DNA of 14,406 nt from Treponema sp. GTDB taxonomy: Bacteria > Spirochaetota > Spirochaetia > Treponematales > Breznakiellaceae. Each line of letters opens with the position of its first letter. Positions within the stretch are counted from its first letter, which is position 1. The notes below the pieces were generated by a model that did no database searches, was not told the DNA's origin, and saw only the letters and a list, made by a program, of their open reading frames with translations. Both the position numbers and the translations under genes were made by a program. The stretch covers positions 1-14,406 of the forward strand of contig JAISWN010000306.1 of NCBI GenBank assembly GCA_031271075.1, read 5' to 3'. Below are positions 1 through 7,024 of the stretch, piece by piece.

Positions 1-428
1 AGCCCGGTACGGGGATCCATGATAAAGCCCAGGAGTATCCAGCCCTTGGGATCCAGTATCTCGTCGGCGGAAAGGTCCCCCGAGTCTACCTTGTCCACAT
101 ATTCGATCATCCGGGCAAAGCGGCCCAGCTTCGCGTCCCCGCCGTAGTAATCGTACACCACCCGGGCGCAGCTTGGGGCGGGACGGGAAACGCCCTCGAA
201 ATAGGTACGGGAACCCAGCCGTTCCGTCTCGCTTGAATGGTGATCAAACCAGAGTTTGCAACCCTTGATGTAGGGGATATTTGCCAAAATGTCGTTATCT
301 GTTACATCCACCAGCCCATCCTGGATATCTTTGGGATGCACAAATTTCCAGTCCTCGATAAGTCCCAGGTACATCAGCAAAGCCCCGCAGGCCAAGCCGT
401 CAAAATCGGATCTGGTCAACAATCTCAT
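1..428 (-). CDS. DHH-family phosphoesterase (exopolyphosphatase-like), N-terminal part
   Basis: An open frame on the minus strand starts at an ATG at 428-426 and stays open to the window edge, giving about 142 residues with the C-terminus missing. The start MRLLTRSDFDGLACGALL carries the metal-binding DFDG motif of DHH-superfamily phosphoesterases (residues 8-11). FDHHSSE further on is the DHH motif itself. Members hydrolyse phosphodiester or phosphoanhydride bonds (RecJ, NrnA, PPX-like and PDE types). The exact substrate cannot be told from this part, though the short N-terminus before DFDG resembles the stand-alone exopolyphosphatase-like group. A ribosome site GGAAGG lies at 441-436. The gene is divergent from the M16 protease, with only about 75 bp between the two starts. 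Family assignment is secure; the substrate is not. Confidence 0.85.
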   Translation of the reverse strand, partial: MRLLTRSDFDGLACGALLMYLGLIEDWKFVHPKDIQDGLVDVTDNDILANIPYIKGCKLWFDHHSSETERLGSRTYFEGVSRPAPSCARVVYDYYGGDAKLGRFARMIEYVDKVDSGDLSADEILDPKGWILLGFIMDPRTG

Positions 429-470
429 CTTTAAGCCTTCCTTCGCCCGGTGTTTAGTCTCTTTATCCTG

Positions 471-497
471 TTGCTTTTTTCTATAGGTTATTATAAT
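471..497 (+). promoter_or_regulatory. Shared -10 palindrome between divergent genes; candidate promoters both ways
   Basis: ATTATAAT at 490-497 is nearly self-complementary, so TATAAT can be read on both strands. On the plus strand TATAAT is at 492-497, with a poor TTGCTT at 471-476 (15-bp spacer). On the minus strand TATAAT is at 495-490, with TTGGAT at 518-513 (17-bp spacer), which would give the DHH gene a leader of about 55 nt. On the plus strand the expected start of transcription falls on the ATG of the protease at 504. Sequence match only. Confidence 0.4.
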
Positions 498-503
498 GAA
501 TGT

Positions 504-3419
504 ATGAAAAACATCCAATATCTTTTGCGAACTTTCAGGAACAAGCGGCACGTTGCCGCGCAATACGCGGCCCTGCTTGGGGCGTTTCTCTCCGTCTTAT
601 TCGTTTTTTCCTGCATGTCCCCGGGCAAAACGGCCCTGAAACCGGATATCGATGCCTATGGCGGCCTCGGCAGACCGGAAGATCCGGTTCCTTTTATGGA
701 AAAAGTCCGGACCGGCAAGCTGCCCGGCGGTCTTACCTACTTTCTCCTGGAGAATCCCAAGCCCGAAAACCGGGCCTACCTTACCCTGGTGGTGAACGCC
801 GGGTCGGTGCTTGAAAGAGACGATGAACGGGGGCTTGCCCATTTTGTGGAACACATGGCCTTTAACGGTACGGCCCGCTTCCCCGAATCGGAGTTGATCA
901 ACTACCTCCGCTCCCTGGGGATGCGTTTCGGGCCGGAGGTAAACGCTTATACATCCTACGATCAGACGGTTTACGGCATAGAGGTGCCCACCGAGGCCGC
1001 CGCCGGGGCTGGAAAGCGTGTGCCCGCCAAGGCGCTGGCGGTACTGGACGACTGGACCAGGGCCATCGTCTTTAATCCCAAAGACGTAGATGAAGAGCGG
1101 GCGGTTATCATGGAGGAGTACCGTTCCCGCCTGGGGGCCACGGAGCGGGTTGTGCGGAAAATGTTCTCCCTTATCTTCGCCGGTTCCCCCTACGCGGACC
1201 GTCTGCCTATCGGCCTTCCGGAGATCATCGAAAAGGCCCCGGCGGACCGTTTGGCGGCCTTTTACAAGCGCTGGTACCGGGCGGACAACATGGCCATCAT
1301 CATAGTGGGGGATTTTGACGCCCCCCTGCTGGAAGCGGAACTGGCCTCCCACTTCTCCGCCACAAGCCCGGCGGAACCTCTGGATCGTCCCCGCTACGAT
1401 CTTCCCCCGCCCAGGAAAAATTTCCTCCAAACATCCATCATAACCGACCCGGAACTTACCTATACCCGGATAGATCTGTACTACAAACGGAAGGCGGAGC
1501 CTCCGCGGGGGGATCTTGCCTTCTACCGGGAGGAACTCATTGATTACCTGACGGAACAGATGCTCGAATTCCGCTTCGGCGAGGCCGCGCTGAAGATCGA
1601 GACGCCCTATATAGGGGCGGGGGCCGGAAATATCCGTTACGGAGCTTCTTCCCGGTTCTTCGTTATGATGGCCCAGGCGAAAACCGGGACGGCGGAGGAA
1701 ACGCTTGCGGCCCTGCTTAGGGAAAAGGAATCCATGCTCCGTTACGGTTTTACCGCCGCGGAACTGGCAATCGCCAAAGGTTCCCTGGTATCCAGCCTGG
1801 AGCGCTTGGCATCCGAAAAAGACCGGCAGGAATCCTCCGGCTATGTGTACAGCCTGACGGATTATTTTCTTGTTGGAAAGACCCTGCCGGATGTTGAATG
1901 GGAACTGGAGGCGGTGGAGAAGCTCCTCCCCGGCATAGGGGTCAATGAAATCTCCGCCGCCCTAAAAGACTACTTTAGCACCGGGGATCTGCGGATCCTT
2001 ATAAGCGCCCCGGAATCGGAAACCAAGCTGCCCAGGGAAGCGCGGATTGCGGAACTCATCAGGGAAAGCGCCGCCCGGAAGATCGATCCTCCCCTGGAAA
2101 CCGTTCTGGAAAGCGAACTCCTCCTCCGGCAGCCTGAGGCGGGAGCGATTCGCGGCGAATCGGCAGACCAGGAGACCGGCGCCCTTATCTGGGAACTGGA
2201 AAACGGGGCGAAGCTGATCCTGAAAGAAACAAACAACCGGAACAATGAAATCATCCTTCATGCCATGGCCAGGGGAGGGACCATGAGCGCGTTGCCGGAG
2301 GATTACGTTTCCGCCCGCCTTGCCGCGGAAATGGCCGGGGTTTCGGGCCTGGGCCCCTATTCCCGGCCCGATCTGATAAAACGCCTGGCGGACAAGCAGG
2401 TTTCCCTGGGTTACTGGGTGAACGGGTTTACCCGGGGCTTCCAGGGTTCCGCCACCACAAAGGATCTAAAGAGCCTGTTTGAAATGCTTTACCTGAGCTT
2501 TACCGATCCCCGGCTGGACAGGGAGGCGGTAAACGCCATGCTGGACCAGTACCGTACCGACCTTGCCCACCGGAAGGAAAGCCCGGACACCTTGTTCTCC
2601 GACCAGATAAGCCGGGTTACCAGCGGGGGACACCCGTACTACAAGCCCCTGGAACCGGAAGATCTGCCCAAGGTGGACAGGGAAAAGGCCGGGGCTTTTA
2701 TAAAACGGGGGCTTAACCCCGGCGACTACACCTTTATCTTTACCGGGAACCTGGATATTGCGGCCATGCGCGGCCTGGCGGAAACCTACCTTGCATCGAT
2801 CCCCCCCTCGGCCTCCTGGAATACCTGGACGGATCCCCAAATCCAAAGGCCGGGAAAAACGGAAAGCCTTGTGCGGAAAGGCCGGGAAGAACAGAGCATG
2901 GTATTTATGGGCTGGTACGATCCCCTGCCCTTTACGGAGGAGGCCAGCGCCGCCGCCTCGGCATTGACCGAGTACCTGGATATCCGCATGACCGAGGATA
3001 TCCGGGAGGCTCTTGGCGGGGTTTATTCTATCTCCGCAGGGGTTTCCCTTTCCCCCACCCCCAAAGGGGAGCTTGCGATGAACGTGTATTTTTTCTGCGA
3101 TCCCAAGCGGGTGGAGGAACTGTCCGGCGCGGTAGAAGGGCTTCTCCGGCAGACCGCCGAAGGTTCCGTCAACCCCGATACCTTTGCCAAATCCATAGAG
3201 GCCCTGAAAAAGGAGTGGGAAGCCTCGGTACAGAACAACGGTTATATCGCCCAGAGCTACGTCAATTCCGCCGTGCTTTTGAATACCCCTCTTTCCCGGT
3301 TGAACAAGCGCCCAGGGCTTTACGAAAAGGTAAAACCGGAAGAAATTCAGGAGATCTGCCGGCGTTTGCTGCCCAAAGGGCCGGTTAAAGTTGTTTTGTT
3401 CCCTGAAAATTGGAAATAG
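504..3419 (+). CDS. M16-family zinc metalloprotease (PqqL/insulinase-like), predicted lipoprotein
   Basis: A 971-residue protein with the length of two-domain, four-lobed M16 peptidases. These open into a clam-shell chamber and degrade peptides. The inverted zinc motif HFVEH is at residues 113-117 (H113, E116, H117). The distal zinc ligand is probably E205 in ERAVIMEE. The gap between them is about ten residues longer than in pitrilysin or insulysin and contains an Ala-rich insert, as in PqqL-type enzymes. The second half (from about residue 560) is the non-catalytic partner half. The N-terminus has a basic segment, a hydrophobic stretch and FVFSC with Cys37, a plausible spirochaetal lipobox, so the enzyme probably sits in the periplasm anchored to a membrane. 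I chose ATG 504 because it gives a proper signal. An in-frame GTG at 450 adds a hydrophobic run and has no ribosome site. No Shine-Dalgarno precedes 504 either. Confidence 0.9.
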   Translation: MKNIQYLLRTFRNKRHVAAQYAALLGAFLSVLFVFSCMSPGKTALKPDIDAYGGLGRPEDPVPFMEKVRTGKLPGGLTYFLLENPKPENRAYLTLVVNAGSVLERDDERGLAHFVEHMAFNGTARFPESELINYLRSLGMRFGPEVNAYTSYDQTVYGIEVPTEAAAGAGKRVPAKALAVLDDWTRAIVFNPKDVDEERAVIMEEYRSRLGATERVVRKMFSLIFAGSPYADRLPIGLPEIIEKAPADRLAAFYKRWYRADNMAIIIVGDFDAPLLEAELASHFSATSPAEPLDRPRYDLPPPRKNFLQTSIITDPELTYTRIDLYYKRKAEPPRGDLAFYREELIDYLTEQMLEFRFGEAALKIETPYIGAGAGNIRYGASSRFFVMMAQAKTGTAEETLAALLREKESMLRYGFTAAELAIAKGSLVSSLERLASEKDRQESSGYVYSLTDYFLVGKTLPDVEWELEAVEKLLPGIGVNEISAALKDYFSTGDLRILISAPESETKLPREARIAELIRESAARKIDPPLETVLESELLLRQPEAGAIRGESADQETGALIWELENGAKLILKETNNRNNEIILHAMARGGTMSALPEDYVSARLAAEMAGVSGLGPYSRPDLIKRLADKQVSLGYWVNGFTRGFQGSATTKDLKSLFEMLYLSFTDPRLDREAVNAMLDQYRTDLAHRKESPDTLFSDQISRVTSGGHPYYKPLEPEDLPKVDREKAGAFIKRGLNPGDYTFIFTGNLDIAAMRGLAETYLASIPPSASWNTWTDPQIQRPGKTESLVRKGREEQSMVFMGWYDPLPFTEEASAAASALTEYLDIRMTEDIREALGGVYSISAGVSLSPTPKGELAMNVYFFCDPKRVEELSGAVEGLLRQTAEGSVNPDTFAKSIEALKKEWEASVQNNGYIAQSYVNSAVLLNTPLSRLNKRPGLYEKVKPEEIQEICRRLLPKGPVKVVLFPENWK

Positions 3420-3464
3420 GCCCCGTTTCAAGGCCCGGTTGTCCGGTTGTTTTGAAACAGGGGC
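3420..3464. terminator. Hairpin between convergent genes, possible bidirectional terminator
   Basis: Arms GCCCCGTTTCAA (3420-3431) and TTGAAACAGGGGC (3452-3464) pair over 12 bp with a single bulged A, starting one base after the stop of the M16 protease and 14 bases from the stop of the opposing permease. Neither side has a strong T run (only TTT at 3465-3467), so efficiency is uncertain. Confidence 0.55.
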
Positions 3465-3477
3465 TTTCCCAATCTTC

Positions 3478-4776
3478 CTATTTTTCCCCGCCAACCGTCC
3501 CGCGGCTTGCGGGGAAAAGCAGGTTGAGGATGATTCCCACCACCGTGGCCAGGGCCACCCCGGCAAGCTCGAACCGCAGGTTCCCGGTAATGGCGAAGGC
3601 CAGGCGGCCGCTGCCGATTCCGATTACAAAAATCACGGAAGAGATGGTCAGGTTCCGTTTGTCCTTGTAGTCCACCCCGCTTTCCACGATGGTCCGCAGC
3701 CCGCTTGAGGCGATGATCCCGAAAAGGAGCATGGAGATACCCCCCAGCACCGGGGTGGGAATGGTCTGTATCAAGGCCCCGAATTTACGGAAAAAGGAGA
3801 GGAGTACGGCGACAATCGCCGCGCCGCCGATAACCCACACCGAATACACCCGGGTAATGGCCATAACCCCGATATTCTCCCCGTAGGTGGTGTTCGGCGG
3901 CCCGCCCCAGAGGGCGGCCCAGGCGGTGGCAAGACCGTCCCCCGCCAGGGTACGGTGGAGCCCCGGGTTTTTGTAAAAATCCTGCCCCACCACCTTGCTC
4001 GTTACCAGGGTGTCCCCCAGATGCTCGCAGATGGTTGCCAGGGACACGATGATAAAGGTCAAAACCGCCACAAAGTTGAAAGACGGAGCCTGAAAACGGG
4101 GCAGCCCGAACCAGGGCGCGTCCCGAATCGCCTGAAAGTTGATGATATGGTAGGCGGGGAAGAAGATCCCCATGATCAGGGTGAAAAGGTAACCCGCCAC
4201 GAGGCCGATAAGGATGGGGATAACGCTGAAAAAGCCCCGGAGGAAGATGTTCGCCCCCACCGTTACCCCAAGGGTAACCGCCGCGATAGAGAGCAGTACC
4301 AGGCTGTATTCCCCGTCCGCGCCGCCCCCCACGTTCATGGCCATAGCCATGGCGGTAGGGGCCAGGTTAAGGCCGATGACCACGATAACCGAACCGATTA
4401 CCACCGGAGGCAGGGCCTTGTCCAGCCAGCCCGTGCCGGCGAACCGGATGATAAGCCCAACCACACAGTAAAAAAGCCCCGCCGCCACAGCGCCCCCCAT
4501 GGCGTAGGGCATGCCGTAAGCCGAGGAAATCCCGATGAGGGGAGGGATAAAGGCAAAGGAGGAACCCAGAAAAGCGGGTACCTTGGCTCCGGTAAGGAGA
4601 ATATAGATAAGGGTTCCCGTACCCGCGGTAAAGAGGGCCGTGGCCGGATCCAGGCCCGTCAGGATGGGAACCAGAATAGTCGCCCCAAACATGGCGAACA
4701 CATGCTGGATACTTAAAGGAATCCACTTTCCCACCGGCGGCCGCACCCTGGGCCCCCAACTTTGCGCTTGAGTCAT
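3478..4776 (-). CDS. uraA: Uracil/xanthine permease, NCS2 family (UraA-like)
   Basis: A 432-residue, very hydrophobic protein of the length expected for a nucleobase:cation symporter of the NCS2 family, which imports uracil or xanthine across the inner membrane with protons. Family signatures are clear. QHVFAMFGATILVPILTG at residues 24-41 is the UraA TM1 motif. CEHLGD contains E251, and NTTYGENIGV (295-304) contains E300; these correspond by motif to the two substrate-binding glutamates of E. coli UraA. The pattern fits 14 membrane segments in two inverted 7-segment halves. The ATG at 4776 is preceded by a strong AGGGAGG. The 134-bp leader region shows no riboswitch or attenuator that I can recognise. 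Uracil is likelier than xanthine on overall resemblance, but this is not proven. Confidence 0.88.
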   Translation of the reverse strand: MTQAQSWGPRVRPPVGKWIPLSIQHVFAMFGATILVPILTGLDPATALFTAGTGTLIYILLTGAKVPAFLGSSFAFIPPLIGISSAYGMPYAMGGAVAAGLFYCVVGLIIRFAGTGWLDKALPPVVIGSVIVVIGLNLAPTAMAMAMNVGGGADGEYSLVLLSIAAVTLGVTVGANIFLRGFFSVIPILIGLVAGYLFTLIMGIFFPAYHIINFQAIRDAPWFGLPRFQAPSFNFVAVLTFIIVSLATICEHLGDTLVTSKVVGQDFYKNPGLHRTLAGDGLATAWAALWGGPPNTTYGENIGVMAITRVYSVWVIGGAAIVAVLLSFFRKFGALIQTIPTPVLGGISMLLFGIIASSGLRTIVESGVDYKDKRNLTISSVIFVIGIGSGRLAFAITGNLRFELAGVALATVVGIILNLLFPASRGTVGGEK

Positions 4777-4910
4777 AAAAAACCTCCCTGTGGTATTTTA
4801 GCCAGTGTATACCATAGGGACGGTTCCGGGTAGACTCACAGGTAACGCTCAGGAATTCTCAGTTTCAACACTCGCAGCTTCAACAGCGGACAAAAAATTT
4901 GGCCCCTGAG

Positions 4911-5714
4911 TTATCTTATGGATTGCTGTATTATCCGCTCAGCGTTGCTGTGGAGGATAAGTTCCCGCTCGGTTTCCGAAAGATCCAGTTCGCGGAATTC
5001 TTCCAGGCAGCGGGCGGGGTTCCACATGGGGTAGTCGGATCCAAAGAGGAAGCGCTCCGCCCCGTAGGCGCGGATAAGTTCCCGCGCCCGCTGCTTGCCC
5101 AGAAAGGGAAGGGAACTTGAAATATCGAAATAGCAGGAACGGTGTTGAAAATATTCAAGGGCCAGATCGAAGACGGACCAGCCGCCGAAGTGGGCCGCCA
5201 CCGCAGTCAGTTTGGGGAAGGCGTCCAGGACTTTCGCGAGCCGCGAGGGATGGGAATAGCCGTACCGGTAATCCCCGGCGTGAAACACCACCGGAAACTT
5301 CCCCTCAAGAAGGGCATAGAGATCCATCATCTTCCCGTCGTCAATGTTGATCCGCTGCATGTCGTGGTGGAATTTTACCCCTTTCAGGCCCAGGCCGGAA
5401 AAGCGCCCGATCTCGGCCTCGGGGTTCTCAAGGCCCGGGTGAAGGGCGCCGAAGCCGATGAACTGGGGGTGTTCGGCGCATACCGAGGCGATATAGTTAT
5501 TGATGCTCGCCACCTGGCCCGGCGCGGCGGCGGCGGAAAAAACCACAAAGCGGTCTATTCCGCCCCCCCCATCCTTTTCCTTTCCGGCGCTTTCAAGCAG
5601 GCCCCTTACCGTGCCCTCCCCCTGCATGGGGAGGGTGTAAAAAGCGCCGATGTTTTCCACCGCCTTGGCGGCTATCCTGTCGGGGTAGATATGGGTGTGA
5701 AAATCAATAACCAT
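4911..5714 (-). CDS. Amidohydrolase-family (PF04909-type) metal-dependent hydrolase
   Basis: A 267-residue TIM-barrel hydrolase. It starts MVIDFHTHIYP, with the HxH metal pair at H6 and H8. The other expected metal and catalytic positions are present in order: K114 in GVKFHHD, H145 in VFHAGD, H175 in AHFGGW and D227 in FGSDYPMW. This set is typical of amidohydrolase_2 enzymes, which include decarboxylases (ACMSD-like) and hydrolases of lactones or amides. The substrate cannot be assigned. The gene lies 134 bp upstream of uraA on the same strand, so a nucleobase-related role is possible but weakly supported. No Shine-Dalgarno is visible before ATG 5714. A TATAAT sits six bases upstream, suggesting a leaderless message. 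Confidence 0.85.
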   Translation of the reverse strand: MVIDFHTHIYPDRIAAKAVENIGAFYTLPMQGEGTVRGLLESAGKEKDGGGGIDRFVVFSAAAAPGQVASINNYIASVCAEHPQFIGFGALHPGLENPEAEIGRFSGLGLKGVKFHHDMQRINIDDGKMMDLYALLEGKFPVVFHAGDYRYGYSHPSRLAKVLDAFPKLTAVAAHFGGWSVFDLALEYFQHRSCYFDISSSLPFLGKQRARELIRAYGAERFLFGSDYPMWNPARCLEEFRELDLSETERELILHSNAERIIQQSIR

Positions 5715-5722
5715 AGGGGCAT

Positions 5723-5752
5723 TATAACGGAGGAGGGCTTGGTTTGTCTTGA
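5723..5752 (-). promoter_or_regulatory. Candidate promoter giving a leaderless amidohydrolase mRNA
   Basis: On the minus strand a perfect TATAAT lies six bases before the ATG at 5714, with an AAGACA (four of six matches to TTGACA) 18 bp further upstream. Transcription would then start at or within a base or two of the start codon, in line with the lack of a ribosome-binding site. Confidence 0.45.
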
Positions 5753-5767
5753 GCTTTTATTCGTGCC

Positions 5768-5820
5768 GAGGGGGTTTAATACCCCGCCCTTCAGGGCGGT
5801 TAAAGAGGTATTAAACCTCC
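5768..5820. repeat. Nested palindrome 1 (REP-like), core CCGCCC-TTCA-GGGCGG
   Basis: Outer arms GGTTTAATACC (5773-5783) and GGTATTAAACC (5807-5817) are perfect 11-bp complements, extendable with flanking GAGG/CCTCC. They enclose an inner hairpin CCGCCC TTCA GGGCGG (5784-5799). Structured elements of this kind resemble REP sequences and the ends of IS200/IS605-type elements. No transposase is nearby. Confidence 0.65.
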
Positions 5821-5840
5821 GAGTGCAACCACATCGGGAG

Positions 5841-5875
5841 AACAACATACCTCGCCCTTCAGGGCGAGGTTGTTG
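5841..5875. repeat. Nested palindrome 2, core CCTCGCCC-TTCA-GGGCGAGG
   Basis: A perfect 8-bp stem CCTCGCCC/GGGCGAGG (5850-5857, 5862-5869) has the same TTCA loop and CGCCC/GGGCG core as the palindrome 50 bp upstream. It is extended by AACAAC (5841-5846) pairing with GTTGTT (5869-5874) around a short bulge. The pair looks like two copies of one repeat family. Confidence 0.6.
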
Positions 5876-5880
5876 ATTCT

Positions 5881-6026
5881 GTTCACCGGTGTACGGCCAA
5901 AGGCGTAGCAATGCGGCACTCTAAATTTTCTGAGGGCAGTGTAATGATTCTGCACAGGAGGCAAGGATTATATGAATAAAGTACAAGCCGGATATTCATA
6001 TATAGTATTTTGTTCGCATATATACT
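5881..6026. other. AT-rich non-coding junction before the cassette array
   Basis: No convincing gene is visible on either strand here. Composition shifts from the GC-rich flank to AT-rich DNA. There is no integrase gene and no clear attC-type palindrome leading into the core site at 6027. The stretch could hold an attI-like site or a degraded attC. Confidence 0.5.
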
Positions 6027-6033
6027 GTTAGGC
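6027..6033 (+). other. Recombination core site GTTAGGC at the left end of the cassette array
   Basis: GTTAGGC fits the integron GTTRRRY consensus, and the cassette boundary would fall after its G. It is followed by a 17-bp leader (6036-6052) identical to the one after the second core site. Unlike the internal sites, it has no matching inverted R'' arm upstream, so it may be an attI relative or a broken attC. Confidence 0.5.
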
Positions 6034-6076
6034 GCAATGGGGGCTAAAATTTTTTGCAAAATACTGTGAAAAACAG

Positions 6077-6105
6077 TTGACATAATAATTTTATGTGTAT
6101 ATAAT
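6077..6105 (+). promoter_or_regulatory. Consensus sigma-70 promoter of cassette 1
   Basis: TTGACA at 6077-6082 and TATAAT at 6100-6105 are separated by exactly 17 bp, a full consensus match. It lies 44 bp after the recombination core site, so it belongs to the cassette and travels with it. Confidence 0.85.
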
Positions 6106-6121
6106 CGTGTTGGAGGTGATA

Positions 6122-6586
6122 ATGAAACGACTAATATTTTTTATAATTGGTTTTTTTTGCAGTACAGTGGTTTTCGCTCAAAACGGGGCATTTGATTTGT
6201 TAAACAAACAACATGAAGCTCATAGTACCGTATATAAAATGCAAGACTTTACTGGAAGCACATTGGGTGCAACTTTATTAAAAGCTGGTTATACAGAAGA
6301 TGGTACAGGTGGTTGGGAACATGAATTGCAGCAAAATCGCAGATTAGTAGTTCAATGTAGAATTATTAATGGCAATATTCAAACCACTATTTTACTTACG
6401 CCAGCCAATGCAAGTGAACAACAAGAATTATTCAATGGTATTGTTGATGAATTTATACAAGTTTTGGGAAGAAGGCCGGTATCATCAACTGCCGGACTGG
6501 CTCGTGAGTGGAAAGGAACACCCTATGGTGATATTAGGGTTATGATATTTGCTCGTTATGTTACATTTAGTATGACTGATATTTGA
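6122..6586 (+). CDS. Secreted protein of unknown function, cassette 1
   Basis: A 154-residue protein that I do not recognise. MKRLIFFIIGFFCSTVVFA is a textbook Sec signal with a likely signal peptidase I cut after Ala19 (VFA|Q), so the mature protein of about 135 residues is periplasmic or secreted. It contains no second hydrophobic segment. The body has a mixed alpha/beta look, with a conserved-looking GYTEDGTGGWEHELQQNRRLVV stretch split by polar residues, and no catalytic motif I can name. The start at 6122 follows a strong GGAGGTGA (6112-6119). An in-frame GTG at 6095 lies inside the promoter and is discarded. Base composition is AT-rich, unlike the chromosomal flanks, as expected of a cassette gene. 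Confidence 0.85.
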   Translation: MKRLIFFIIGFFCSTVVFAQNGAFDLLNKQHEAHSTVYKMQDFTGSTLGATLLKAGYTEDGTGGWEHELQQNRRLVVQCRIINGNIQTTILLTPANASEQQELFNGIVDEFIQVLGRRPVSSTAGLAREWKGTPYGDIRVMIFARYVTFSMTDI

Positions 6587-6599
6587 TAAAAGAATATTA

Positions 6600-6734
6600 A
6601 TGTTAGTTATACTTGGAATCGTTCTATTGGGTTTTTGTTGTTTTGGCTATAAATTCATAGGCAGACTTTTTCTGGTAATCTTATTGGGCATTACCATATC
6701 GATTATATTTACTATAGCAATAGGAATTATGTGA
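6600..6734 (+). CDS. Small two-segment membrane peptide (44 aa), cassette 1
   Basis: ATG 6600 opens a 44-codon frame ending at TGA 6732-6734, 13 bp after the secreted-protein gene and 15 bp before the attC-like site. The peptide begins MLVILGIVLLGFCCFGYKF and continues IGRLFLVILLGITISIIFTI. This makes two hydrophobic stretches joined by a short basic turn (YKFIGR), a likely membrane hairpin. The ribosome site is weak (AAAAGAA). It fills the otherwise empty gap between gene and attC, which supports it as the second gene of a two-gene cassette. The function is unknown. It could act with its secreted neighbour. Confidence 0.55.
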   Translation: MLVILGIVLLGFCCFGYKFIGRLFLVILLGITISIIFTIAIGIM

Positions 6735-6749
6735 TGCAGGAAAAACGGC

Positions 6750-6925
6750 GCATAACAGGACGCTATATGCTTCGCTGCCTACGGCGGCTCGGGCTACGAA
6801 AAACCGCAGTCGGGCTAACGCCCTTTGTGCGGTTTTTCTCCGCCACATTTTTACGGCTGCTGGAATTGCTACGCAATTCCTTTATCGCAGCCGTAAAAAC
6901 GTCATATAGCGCCGGAACGTTATGC
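6750..6925 (+). repeat. attC-like site 1 (end of cassette 1), three-armed palindrome
   Basis: R'' GCATAAC (6750-6756) pairs perfectly with core GTTATGC (6919-6925). Inside, CGCTATATG pairs with CATATAGCG, with unequal spacers (AGGA against CCGGAAC) as in the asymmetric attC stem. The interior holds two strong hairpins. GAAAAACCGCA/TGCGGTTTTTC (6798-6808, 6828-6838) encloses GGGC-TAAC-GCCC. TTTTTACGGCTGC/GCAGCCGTAAAAA (6848-6860, 6887-6899) encloses GGAATTGC-TAC-GCAATTCC. At 176 bp the site is at the long end for attC. Confidence 0.72.
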
Positions 6926-6966
6926 GAAATGGGGGCTAAAATTTGTTGAAAATATTAAAAAAGATG

Positions 6967-6995
6967 TTGACAATATAAAATTTATGGACTATAAT
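6967..6995 (+). promoter_or_regulatory. Consensus sigma-70 promoter of cassette 2
   Basis: TTGACA at 6967-6972 and TATAAT at 6990-6995, 17-bp spacer, another full consensus match, 41 bp after the core site GTTATGC. It follows the 17-bp leader AATGGGGGCTAAAATTT (6928-6944) that cassette 1 also has. Confidence 0.85.
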
Positions 6996-7024
6996 AAATT
7001 ATGGAATATTTTAAGGAGAAACAA

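Noticed and set aside
597..1430. Long minus-strand open frame opposite the M16 protease
   Set aside because: Low-complexity Gly/Arg/His-rich translation typical of the antisense of GC-rich coding DNA. The plus strand has the zinc motif and a signal peptide.
2466..3566. 366-codon minus-strand open frame
   Set aside because: It lies antisense to the protease's C-terminal half, spans the intergenic terminator and overlaps the permease; no recognisable domain.
3955..4716. 253-codon plus-strand open frame opposite uraA
   Set aside because: Charged, repetitive composition (many GDK/HR) is an antisense shadow. The minus strand encodes a clear NCS2 permease.
4777..4910. Riboswitch or PyrR-type attenuator upstream of uraA
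   Set aside because: No conserved riboswitch core or terminator/antiterminator pair could be found in the 134-bp gap. Only a Shine-Dalgarno and weak -10-like sequences are visible.
5883..6083. Minus-strand frame at the left end of the array, considered as an integrase fragment
   Set aside because: The 66-residue translation shows none of the tyrosine recombinase motifs (RHR-Y) or the IntI patch.
6731..6949. Open frame inside attC-like site 1
   Set aside because: The DNA is almost entirely paired arms of a palindrome. The translation starts within R'' flanks and has no ribosome site.
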